Below are positions 1 to 5,819 of a stretch of DNA of 6,763 nt, in pieces. The translations under genes were made by a program, and so were the position numbers. Source of the stretch: Chloroflexota bacterium (GTDB taxonomy: Bacteria > Chloroflexota > Anaerolineae > Aggregatilineales > UBA2796); NCBI GenBank assembly GCA_003695215.1, contig RFIM01000093.1, positions 1 through 6,763 on the forward strand. The letters run 5' to 3'. The notes beneath the pieces are model-generated. The model searched no databases. It was not told the DNA's origin and saw only the letters and a program-made list of their open reading frames with translations. How positions within the stretch are numbered: position 1 is the first letter of the stretch; each line of letters starts with the position of its first letter.

Positions 1-560
1 CCTTGGCGCGGCTGCGCATAGGCGATCCAATCGCCCTCAGGGCTGGGCTGAAACGACTCGATGTTCAGGCTGCTATAGGTCAATTGGCGCGCGGCAAACG
101 GCGCCTCAGGCGCGACTAGCCACAAATTCGCGGCTTGAGGCGCCTCGGCGAAAGACGGCGCTAGATAGATCACACGTGGCGCGCGCGGCCTGAAAGCGTA
201 GCTGAAAGGCTCCAGGAGCAAACGTCCGCTCAAGCTTTGCGCGCCTGCCTGGATGCTGAGCGTGTAGGTGACTGCAGGCGTCCAAGCCGTTGAAGGCGCG
301 ATGTGCAGCGTCGTGCCATTCCAGACCAGGCGCATCTCGGCAGCAGGCTCCAAGCGCAGACGCGCCTCGACGCTGCGCGCGTCCATAGGCTCGCTGAAGC
401 TCAGGCGCAGCGCGGCTGTGATGCTTGGCTCAGATGGCGTGAGCGCTGTGATCAGCACGCCTGCCCGATCGCCGCGTGCGATCACGCCGATCAGCGCCAT
501 GATCAAGCTCAAGCTGACTATCAGCGCGCCGCGATCCAGCGCATCGAGCTGGCGCCACAC
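1..560 (-). CDS. Membrane-anchored SbsA-type Ig-like (Big_5) plus WD40-like propeller protein, N-terminal 186 residues, runs off left edge
   Basis: The frame reads open from a GTG at 560-558 to the window edge, giving at least 186 residues. Residues about 12-28 form one hydrophobic segment (LIVSLSLIMALIGVIA) with Arg3 and Arg10 before it and no lipobox, so it looks like a signal anchor. Residues about 36-127 match a bacterial SbsA-type Ig-like domain: LSFSEPMDARSV, then a Trp-Asn-Gly strand, a 'TPAVTYTLSI' strand and a closing Phe. Residues about 128-186 begin a WD40-like (PD40/TolB-like) propeller; the blade pattern 'FQPSPEGDWIAYA' is visible. The GTG start is supported by a one-base overlap with the upstream stop (TAGTG) and a GAGGT motif 9 bases before it. 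The protein is probably extracellular and may bind protein or glycan, but no enzymatic residues are visible and the rest lies outside. The domain calls are from pattern recognition. The precise function is unknown. Confidence 0.78.
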   Translation of the reverse strand, partial: MWRQLDALDRGALIVSLSLIMALIGVIARGDRAGVLITALTPSEPSITAALRLSFSEPMDARSVEARLRLEPAAEMRLVWNGTTLHIAPSTAWTPAVTYTLSIQAGAQSLSGRLLLEPFSYAFRPRAPRVIYLAPSFAEAPQAANLWLVAPEAPFAARQLTYSSLNIESFQPSPEGDWIAYAQPRQ

Positions 561-2518
561 TAACGCACGACCTCGATCTCGCCGAGGGTAATAGTGATCG
601 GCTGCCAAGCGCCTTCGGTATCGTAAATGACGTAGCGCACGGCATGTCTGCCTGCTGGCACGTCCTGGCCGATGACCAGCTCATAGCGCCCGAAGGCAGG
701 CACGCCATCTACCCAGCGATCGTCCCAGAATTTCCAGCCGGCGGGCGGCTGATCCACCTGGGCATAAAGCCAACCGTTATCGAGCGTGGTCAGGCGCGCG
801 CTGACGCGCAAAGTTGGCAGAAGGCGCGCGCCGCGTTGCCACCAGGCTTGTACCACAATGGTATCGCCGACGTGCGCGGGCTTTGGCGCGAACAAGCGCA
901 TGGCAAGCAATTTGGCGCCATCTGGCAGCGGCGCGATGTTGAACCAATCAGCCTGCGTCGTGGGGCCTTCGATCGCCAGCTGCTCTAGCAGCGCGAAGTC
1001 GATGTACGTGTAGCGATCCAGGCGCACATCGCCAAACATGCGCCTGACTTCAATGTGCTGCCCTGCGGCATCTAGAAGCGCGAAGGTGAGCGCCTGCGGG
1101 TCCATGATATCAGCTTGCCAACTGATGATCCATACATTAGGCGGGCGCAGCGCCGCGATCTCGCGCATCTTCGCCTGCAACGTGCCTAAGTCCAAATAGC
1201 GCGTGACATCCGGCACGAGCGCGTCAGGCATGCTGATGGCGCGGCGCGGCCTTTGGCAAGGCGGCAGCTTGCCATAGTAGGCGTGTGCCACGAAGAGCGT
1301 GCCGTCGCGCAGCAGGATCACATCCTCAGGCGTGCCTTCAGTGCAAATGTGGGCATAGGCGCCGCGAAAATCGCTCTTAGGCGGCGTGCCGCGCTCGCCT
1401 GAAAGGCTTGGCAGGCTGATCAGCGCTAGCGCGGCCATGAGCGCAAGGCTGCCGCGCAGGCCCTCGCGTCGGCTCAGCACGCTGATAGCCACGCTAATTG
1501 CTATGGCGACCACTAAATCCAAGCCGAGCCAAGCCGTCCAAAAATAGCGCCCTGTCAGCTTTGGATTGATCAGCAGCAGCAAGACCGTGATCGCGATTGG
1601 CGGCGCGCTGAGCGCCAAAGCAGTCGCAAGCGCGCGGCGCAGCGCAGGCAAGGCTAGGCCGCTCAAAACGCCTAGCGTCAGCAAAATGCCATAGGCGCCG
1701 ATCCAAGTCAGCTCCGCCTCAGGATCGTCTTGCCTGCCCAGCACACGGAAGCCCGTCAGCACGCGCAGCGAGAGATCAGGCGGGACTTGCCCGCCATAGA
1801 AGCTGCGGTCGGCGCTGCCGCGCGCTATCATGATTGGCGCCCACGGCGCAAAGGCCAGCGCCACGAGAATCAAGGGCAGCACAGCCTGGAATGCTGCATG
1901 CCAATGGCGCGCCTTTAGCTTGGAGAGCGCCGCGATCAGCCCGATCAAGCCGTGCGCCACAAAGCCTGCCAAAGCCGTATAGTGTGTGTAGAGCGCGGCC
2001 ACCATCAGCGCAGCATAGCCGATCAGGCGCCACGGGCTCGGGCGCTCCAACATTGCTAGCAAAAACGCAGTCGCCCATGTGAACAGCATCAGCGCAAAGG
2101 CATAGGCGCGCACCTCATAGGCGATCCACAGCGTCCCGAGCGAGAGCGCCAATAGCACGCCGCTGACGATGCCCAAGCTGCTGCTGAAATGCCGCCCGAG
2201 CCGCCTGCCGACCTGCATCGCTGCGGCTGCGCTCAGCAGAATGGCAAAAGCCGAGAGCAGCCGCAAGGCGAACTCGCTCTCGCCTGCCACAAACGACCAC
2301 AAACGCAGCACAATGTAGTGAAAGGGCACTTGAATATCGACCTCAACGCACCAACGCCACAGCGTCTCCCACGACTCAGTGGCCACGTAAGCCGTGAGCG
2401 CTTCGTCGTACCAAAAGCTGTGGTGCGGAAAGTTGAGCATCAGGACGAGCGCCACGCTCAAGAGGCTCGCTAGCGTGAGCCATATCGCATCTGAACGCGA
2501 AGCAACCCGCTTGACCAT
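560..2518 (-). CDS. GT-C glycosyltransferase, family 39 (PMT_2/ArnT-like), with C-terminal beta-rich module
   Basis: This 652-residue polytopic membrane protein resembles family-39 transferases, which move a sugar from a polyprenyl-phosphate donor to a protein or lipid outside the membrane. TM1 (about 11-29) is followed by the first outer loop FWYDEA with the Asp38-Glu39 pair expected for the GT-C catalytic acid. Then come the family signature 'GESEFALRLLSAF' (80-92), EVRAYA (135-140) and THYTALAG (178-185). About eleven hydrophobic segments run to residue 372. Residues about 380-520 are soluble, and about 525-652 look like a beta-sandwich (VVQAWWQRGA, then a PPAGW turn, then PAGRHAVRYVIYD). 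ATG at 2518 lies 20 bp after the C39 gene stop, with GGATGAG just upstream. The stop TAG overlaps the next gene's GTG, suggesting translational coupling. Donor and acceptor cannot be told from sequence. A sugar-free 'ArnT-like' label is also possible. Confidence 0.85.
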   Translation of the reverse strand: MVKRVASRSDAIWLTLASLLSVALVLMLNFPHHSFWYDEALTAYVATESWETLWRWCVEVDIQVPFHYIVLRLWSFVAGESEFALRLLSAFAILLSAAAAMQVGRRLGRHFSSSLGIVSGVLLALSLGTLWIAYEVRAYAFALMLFTWATAFLLAMLERPSPWRLIGYAALMVAALYTHYTALAGFVAHGLIGLIAALSKLKARHWHAAFQAVLPLILVALAFAPWAPIMIARGSADRSFYGGQVPPDLSLRVLTGFRVLGRQDDPEAELTWIGAYGILLTLGVLSGLALPALRRALATALALSAPPIAITVLLLLINPKLTGRYFWTAWLGLDLVVAIAISVAISVLSRREGLRGSLALMAALALISLPSLSGERGTPPKSDFRGAYAHICTEGTPEDVILLRDGTLFVAHAYYGKLPPCQRPRRAISMPDALVPDVTRYLDLGTLQAKMREIAALRPPNVWIISWQADIMDPQALTFALLDAAGQHIEVRRMFGDVRLDRYTYIDFALLEQLAIEGPTTQADWFNIAPLPDGAKLLAMRLFAPKPAHVGDTIVVQAWWQRGARLLPTLRVSARLTTLDNGWLYAQVDQPPAGWKFWDDRWVDGVPAFGRYELVIGQDVPAGRHAVRYVIYDTEGAWQPITITLGEIEVVR

Positions 2519-2538
2519 CTTCTCATCCGCACGCTAGC

Positions 2539-4080
2539 TTAAAGCCGCTCTGCAGCGGGCACTTCGCCCGCTTGTAAGCGCGTCAAGGCCTCGACCGCCG
2601 CTTGCAAGTTGCCGTTGTCGCGCACAGCGCGCTGCATATCCACAATGGCCAGGTTCATCTTGCCAAGTGCCGCGTAAGCCAAGCTGCGATAGTAGAACGC
2701 CTCTTCAACGTGCTGCATGCGCTGAATCACGCTGTTGGCCAGATCGATCACAGTCTGATAATCGCCAATCATGTAGTAGGCTTTGAACGGCCCGAACTGA
2801 TACCACAGCATGCGCCAAGGCCAGCCGCCGCCGCGCGCGCGCGCCAAATCATAGGCGAGCGCAGCTTCCTTGTAGGCGCCCAGCAGCACATAATTGCTGC
2901 CCACATTGAACCAGGCGAACTGATCGTTTGGATTCAGCTTCGTCTCCTGCAGCGCGCGCACTAGAGCCTGCTCGGCGTTCGTGCGCTCATCAAAAGCCTC
3001 GCCCAGCAGCGCGCGCAGCCGCCCTTCCTCTTCAGCGCGGTATATGACCAGATAGACGCGGTTGAAGTGCTTCCAGCGCGCGTCCAGGCTGCCATAATAC
3101 TCACGGACGCCCTTGCCATCAGCGCCGTTGTTCTCAAGCGTATCCAAGCCGTACAGAAAGCCGCCGCGATTCGGATCGCCGACGTCATCCCAGCCGACCA
3201 GCGTGACATAATGGCCAAGCCATTGGTTGCGCTCATCATACAAGCCCGTCTCGATGATCACGCCGAAGCCGTTGTAGATCAGGCGCTTCATCAGGTCGAG
3301 CGTGCCGTTGACGCGCACCAGCGCGCGCAGCGGCGTGAATTGGTTGGTGTAAGCGGCCATCTGCCATGGGCTGACGTTGGCATCGTTGCTGTTCGGCTTC
3401 AGCCAAGCAGCCACCTCGCGTTGCTTGGTCTCGTAGCCCAGCACGCGCAAACCTTGTACCAAGTTGGCAGGCCCACAGTTGTTCCAACCTTGTGCCTCGC
3501 GCGGGACGGGATTGGGCAGGTAGTAGCGGATCGGCAACGGCTCGTTTGTGGCGGTTGGGCGCGGCGTGTTGGTAGCTGTGGGCGGCACAGGGTTGCCCAT
3601 CAGCGGGGTCGGCGTGATGGGCAGCAGGGGCGCGCTCCCGCCAGGCGTGAAGGTGGGCCACCCGCTTTGGCGCGTGGCAAAGGGCCATGTTGGCTCAGCT
3701 GTTTCAGCCCCAGGCTCCAGGCCGAAAGCCCGAGCTGCTTCAGCGGCGCGCGTCGGATCGATAGTCGGCACGGTTTCAAGGCGCGGGTCAGGCGTGGCAG
3801 TTGGCGCCATCAACGCCGCTAGAATCGGCACGCGCCGCGCCGCCGCCGCTTGCAAATCTTCAGGCAAGGCACTGAAAGCGATCATGCCAACGACTAGGCT
3901 CAGCAAGCAGCCGCCAAGGCATATCAAGCTGCTCAAAAAACCGCAGCCCCACATCCATACCGCTGAGACTTGCCTGCGCGGACGTAGAGGCGCGCCACTG
4001 AACTGCGTTGAAGTGCCGTAAACGCCTGCTTGCGGAATCGGGCGCTTGTAGGCACTGTTAGGACGTCTTGCACGCGCCAT
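2539..4080 (-). CDS. Membrane-anchored C39-like cysteine peptidase with C-terminal TPR repeats
   Basis: The protein has 513 residues. A basic cytoplasmic tail (1-40) leads to one long hydrophobic segment (about 41-72). A Thr/Pro-rich linker follows (about 92-185, with runs such as PTATNTPRPTATNEP), typical of exported Chloroflexota proteins. Residues about 186-348 match the Peptidase_C39_2 fold: GWNNCGPANL with presumed nucleophile Cys202, and LGHYVTLVGWDD with His290. Asp313 or a nearby Asp could complete the triad. Residues about 365-505 look like three or so TPR-type helical pairs (for example FNVGSNYVLLGAYKEAALAY and YRSLAYAALGKMNLAIVDM). The catalytic part should lie outside the membrane. 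The ABC transporter of bacteriocin-type C39 proteins is absent, so substrate and role are open; some C39_2 proteins may be binding or structural. The ATG at 4080 has no good Shine-Dalgarno sequence. The gene is probably co-transcribed with the glycosyltransferase 20 bp downstream. Confidence 0.85.
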   Translation of the reverse strand: MARARRPNSAYKRPIPQAGVYGTSTQFSGAPLRPRRQVSAVWMWGCGFLSSLICLGGCLLSLVVGMIAFSALPEDLQAAAARRVPILAALMAPTATPDPRLETVPTIDPTRAAEAARAFGLEPGAETAEPTWPFATRQSGWPTFTPGGSAPLLPITPTPLMGNPVPPTATNTPRPTATNEPLPIRYYLPNPVPREAQGWNNCGPANLVQGLRVLGYETKQREVAAWLKPNSNDANVSPWQMAAYTNQFTPLRALVRVNGTLDLMKRLIYNGFGVIIETGLYDERNQWLGHYVTLVGWDDVGDPNRGGFLYGLDTLENNGADGKGVREYYGSLDARWKHFNRVYLVIYRAEEEGRLRALLGEAFDERTNAEQALVRALQETKLNPNDQFAWFNVGSNYVLLGAYKEAALAYDLARARGGGWPWRMLWYQFGPFKAYYMIGDYQTVIDLANSVIQRMQHVEEAFYYRSLAYAALGKMNLAIVDMQRAVRDNGNLQAAVEALTRLQAGEVPAAERL

Positions 4081-4166
4081 AACTATAAAGCCGCTGAATT
4101 TCGATCGTTCGGCTCACTTTACACGTCTCATGAGCGCGCTGCCACAACGCTCAGCCTATGCTCAGG
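4081..4166 (-). other. Short spacer between RidA stop and C39-TPR start
   Basis: This 86-bp gap is AT-richer near the C39 gene. The only minus-strand promoter I can draw is weak: TTGTGG (4147-4142), an 18-base spacer and TGTAAA (4123-4118). The last 20 bases before the ATG hold no purine-rich ribosome site, though TATAGT lies almost on the start codon. The C39 gene could therefore be read through from the NUDIX-RidA promoter or from its own weak promoter. Confidence 0.3.
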
Positions 4167-4178
4167 CTATGGCAGCGC
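4136..4178 (-). repeat. 9-bp inverted repeat with nested inner stem at the end of ridA
   Basis: GCGCTGCCA (4136-4144) and TGGCAGCGC (4170-4178) are perfect reverse complements. Inside them AGCCT (4153-4157) and AGGCT (4164-4168) form a second stem around a 6-base loop, with an asymmetric bulge of 8 and 1 bases. The ridA stop codon (4169-4167) sits inside the structure. There is no T-tract on the minus strand after it, so it is not a classical intrinsic terminator. It could slow readthrough or protect the 3' end of the NUDIX-RidA mRNA. Confidence 0.45.
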
Positions 4179-4550
4179 AGCAATGGCCTCGATCTCAAAG
4201 AGCGCGCCGCGCGGCAGCTCCAGATTGCCGACCGTGCTGCGCGCAGGCGGATTCTCGCTGAAGTAGCGCTCATAGACCGCATTCATAGCCGCGAAGTCGG
4301 CCATGCTGCGCAGGAAGACGGTCGTTTTGACCACATGCGCCAATGAGCTGCCTGCTGCTTCCAGCACGGCGCTCAGATTTTGGATAGCGCGCTCGGTCTG
4401 CGCGGCGATATCGCCTTCGATCAGCGCGCCTGTGGCAGGATCGAGCGCAATTTGCCCTGAGCAGAATACAAAGCCATTGGCGACGATCGCCTGCGAATAT
4501 GGGCCAATGGCGCGCGGCGCTTTGTGTGTACGAACAACCTGACGATTCAT
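4167..4550 (-). CDS. ridA: RidA family reactive enamine/imine deaminase (YjgF/YER057c/UK114)
   Basis: At 127 residues it has the full usual length of the family. RidA hydrolyses reactive 2-aminoacrylate and related enamine/imine intermediates made by PLP enzymes such as threonine dehydratase, and acts in the cytosol as a trimer. Visible signatures are IGPYSQAI (15-22) with the conserved Tyr18, FCSGQIALDP (29-38), and the C-terminal block NPPARSTVG with Arg104, the residue that holds the substrate carboxylate in characterised members, followed by FEIEAIA with Glu121. The ATG at 4550 overlaps the NUDIX stop as ATGA and is preceded by AGGAGA nine bases upstream, so this start is firm and translation is probably coupled. 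All key residues are present, so active deaminase rather than a Rid relative without Arg is the best reading. Confidence 0.95.
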   Translation of the reverse strand: MNRQVVRTHKAPRAIGPYSQAIVANGFVFCSGQIALDPATGALIEGDIAAQTERAIQNLSAVLEAAGSSLAHVVKTTVFLRSMADFAAMNAVYERYFSENPPARSTVGNLELPRGALFEIEAIAALP

Positions 4551-5053
4551 GCCTGGTCTTCTCCTAAGGCTTGCGGTGTGTAACGGAACTGGCAGCGCGG
4601 ATCGTTTTGCAAGGCCAGATCGATGCGCAGGCGCGTCCGCTCAGGCAGCGGCGGCAGCTGATCGGGCGAGAAATAGCGCACCTCCAGCGACTCGTCATCG
4701 TTCACGTGTGGCTCGCCACGCAGCGGACGGCAAGCGAAGGTGATGCTGACGATATACGCCTGATCGCCGTTCGGATAGCGCACGAAGAATTCCTCGCCGC
4801 CATGAATCGCGACTACGCGCTCAGGCGCGACCAGCACGCCCGTCTCTTCCCAGACTTCGCGCACTACAGCTTCGGCAGGCTCCTCGCCTGGATCGAGCGC
4901 GCCGCCTGGCAGCGCCCACTGACCGTTATCGCTGCGCCGCTGCAAAAGCACCTCGCCCGCTGCGTTGATCACCACGCCTGCCACGCCGAGCATCAAAATC
5001 GGCGCCTGGCCAACCTTCTCGCGCAGCTGACGGATATAGTCTGAGATTGGCAT
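4547..5053 (-). CDS. NUDIX hydrolase
   Basis: The protein has 168 residues with a complete Nudix box: Gly51-x5-Glu57-x7-Arg65-Glu66-Val67-x-Glu69-Glu70-x-Gly72-Val73. The Glu66, Glu69 and Glu70 positions bind the catalytic metal. These enzymes cleave nucleoside diphosphates linked to another group. The N-terminal helix with YIRQLREKVG before the first strand, and WALPGGALDPGE at the box, resemble the large group annotated as ADP-ribose pyrophosphatase or mutT-like; the substrate cannot be fixed by sequence. It is the first gene of a two-gene operon with ridA, whose ATG overlaps the TGA stop here. The ATG at 5053 is supported by AGGAAG nine bases upstream and by a good promoter 36 bases upstream. 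Pairing with RidA suggests a role in cleaning up damaged or unwanted metabolites; that is inference. Confidence 0.95.
   Translation of the reverse strand: MPISDYIRQLREKVGQAPILMLGVAGVVINAAGEVLLQRRSDNGQWALPGGALDPGEEPAEAVVREVWEETGVLVAPERVVAIHGGEEFFVRYPNGDQAYIVSITFACRPLRGEPHVNDDESLEVRYFSPDQLPPLPERTRLRIDLALQNDPRCQFRYTPQALGEDQA
4560..4565 (-). promoter_or_regulatory. Ribosome binding site of ridA
   Basis: AGGAGA on the minus strand ends nine bases before the ridA ATG and lies inside the last codons of the NUDIX gene. It fixes the ridA start at 4550 and supports coupled but independent loading of ribosomes at the ATGA overlap. Confidence 0.75.
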
Positions 5054-5062
5054 AACTGCACA

Positions 5063-5068
5063 CTTCCT
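5063..5068 (-). promoter_or_regulatory. Ribosome binding site of the NUDIX gene
   Basis: AGGAAG on the minus strand ends nine bases before the ATG at 5053 and decides this start over internal ones. Confidence 0.7.
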
Positions 5069-5088
5069 GTTCTAAAAAGCAGCCCTTC

Positions 5089-5117
5089 ATTATGCGCCCA
5101 AAGCTTGCGTCCGTCAA
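5089..5117 (-). promoter_or_regulatory. Sigma-70-type promoter of the NUDIX-ridA operon
   Basis: On the minus strand TTGACG (5117-5112) is a five-of-six match to the -35 consensus, followed by exactly 17 bases and CATAAT (5094-5089), a five-of-six match to the -10 box. Transcription would start near 5082, leaving a leader of about 30 bases containing the AGGAAG site. It is the best promoter in the window by eye and lies in the right place for its gene. Confidence 0.7.
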
Positions 5118-5239
5118 CTCTGATGTGCGCCAAGGTTAAGGCACGACCTGTTTACATTTGCCTTCGATTGTGCTAGATTCCTCAATGCCTAAACTTTGTT
5201 CATTCTGTAGCGCGCTGCGTTTAGCCCACTTAAGAGACT

Positions 5240-5269
5240 TTTTCAAGGCGCTTTTCACTTTTCCATAAT
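5240..5269 (+). promoter_or_regulatory. Candidate promoter of the phosphatase gene
   Basis: TTTTCA (5240-5245, four of six to the -35 box), an 18-base spacer and CATAAT (5264-5269, five of six to the -10 box) lie about 52 bases before the phosphatase ATG. The local sequence is T-rich, unlike the GC-rich coding surroundings. Another weaker pair (TTGTGC at 5168-5173 and TAAACT at 5190-5195) is possible. Confidence 0.4.
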
Positions 5270-5307
5270 CGCAGCCCAAGGCGCAAGAAGGCTCTATCTG
5301 AGCAAGT

Positions 5308-5312
5308 AGGAG
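5308..5312 (+). promoter_or_regulatory. Ribosome binding site of the phosphatase gene
   Basis: AGGAG nine bases before the ATG at 5322 is an ideal Shine-Dalgarno sequence and fixes the start. Confidence 0.8.
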
Positions 5313-5321
5313 CAAAGCTCG

Positions 5322-5795
5322 ATGATCGGTGTCCTTTTCCTTTGCACAGGCAATATCTGCCGTTCGCCTATGGCGCATGGCATCTTCAACCATCTGGTGC
5401 GCGAAGCCAACTTGCAGGATCGCATCTTCGCCGACTCAGCAGGCATCGATAGCTACGAAGCAGGCCAACCGACGCACAGCGGCACGGTCAGCGTGCTGAA
5501 GAAGCATGGCATCATCTTCAGCAAGCGCGCCCGCCTGCTGACCGAGCAAGATGGCGCCAATTTCCACTACTTGATCGGCATGACGCACGACCACATCCGT
5601 GCCCTTGAGCGCATCCGCCTGATTGCCAACAATCCGCATGCGCATGTGGCACTGCTGCTGGACTATGCGCCGCAGCTCGGTGTGCGCGAAGTGCCCGATC
5701 CCTACTACACAGGCAAGTTCGAGGAATGCTACATGCTCGTGAACGCAGGCGTGCGCGGCTTGCTGGCCGCCATTCGCCGTGAATATGGCCTGTAG
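5322..5795 (+). CDS. Low-molecular-weight protein tyrosine phosphatase
   Basis: The 157 residues match the normal length of this family. The P-loop CTGNICRS lies at residues 8-15, giving nucleophile Cys8, second Cys13 and phosphate-binding Arg14. The acid loop VPDPYY supplies general acid Asp126 with Tyr128 and Tyr129. The intervening ADSAGI (37-42) and IGMTHDHI (85-92) motifs also fit the family. Arsenate reductases of the same fold usually read CTGNSCRSQ and lack DPYY, so phosphatase is favoured. Bacterial members dephosphorylate tyrosine kinases and exopolysaccharide enzymes, or phospho-arginine in some lineages, in the cytosol. No tyrosine kinase or capsule operon lies in this window. The gene is the only plus-strand gene, monocistronic, divergent from the NUDIX operon and convergent with the Lit-like gene 6 bp away. 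Confidence 0.96.
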   Translation: MIGVLFLCTGNICRSPMAHGIFNHLVREANLQDRIFADSAGIDSYEAGQPTHSGTVSVLKKHGIIFSKRARLLTEQDGANFHYLIGMTHDHIRALERIRLIANNPHAHVALLLDYAPQLGVREVPDPYYTGKFEECYMLVNAGVRGLLAAIRREYGL

Positions 5796-5796
5796 G

Positions 5797-5819
5797 CGCG
5801 CTCACAGGCGCTGAGCGCG
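5797..5819. terminator. Hairpin between convergent genes, possible bidirectional terminator
   Basis: CGCGCTCA (5797-5804) and TGAGCGCG (5812-5819) form a perfect 8-bp stem with a 7-base loop, two bases after the phosphatase stop and overlapping the Lit-like gene's stop. A competing 6-bp pair, GCCTGT (5788-5793) with ACAGGC (5804-5809), spans both stop codons. No T-tract follows on either strand, so an intrinsic terminator is only possible, not shown. Confidence 0.35.

Noticed and set aside
3067..3822. 251-codon plus-strand reading frame antisense to the C39-TPR gene
   Set aside because: It is low-complexity, Arg/Ala/Val-rich text of the kind produced opposite GC-rich coding sequence, while the minus strand shows clear domains.
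4081..4166. Leaderless promoter (TATAGT next to the C39 ATG)
   Set aside because: The box lies too close to the start codon for a transcript beginning at or before the ATG, and no -35 element fits.
5185..5268. 27-codon plus-strand reading frame in the divergent region with a Cys-Ser-Phe-Cys motif
   Set aside because: No ribosome site precedes its ATG and it overlaps the proposed phosphatase promoter, so a small protein is not supported without conservation or ribosome data.
5136..5393. 85-codon minus-strand reading frame across the divergent region and into the phosphatase gene
   Set aside because: It starts inside a well-supported gene on the other strand, covers the NUDIX promoter area and resembles no family.
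5322..5795. Arsenate reductase (ArsC) instead of phosphatase
   Set aside because: The P-loop reads CTGNICRSP and the DPYY acid loop is intact, both features of tyrosine phosphatases; no arsenic-resistance neighbours are present.
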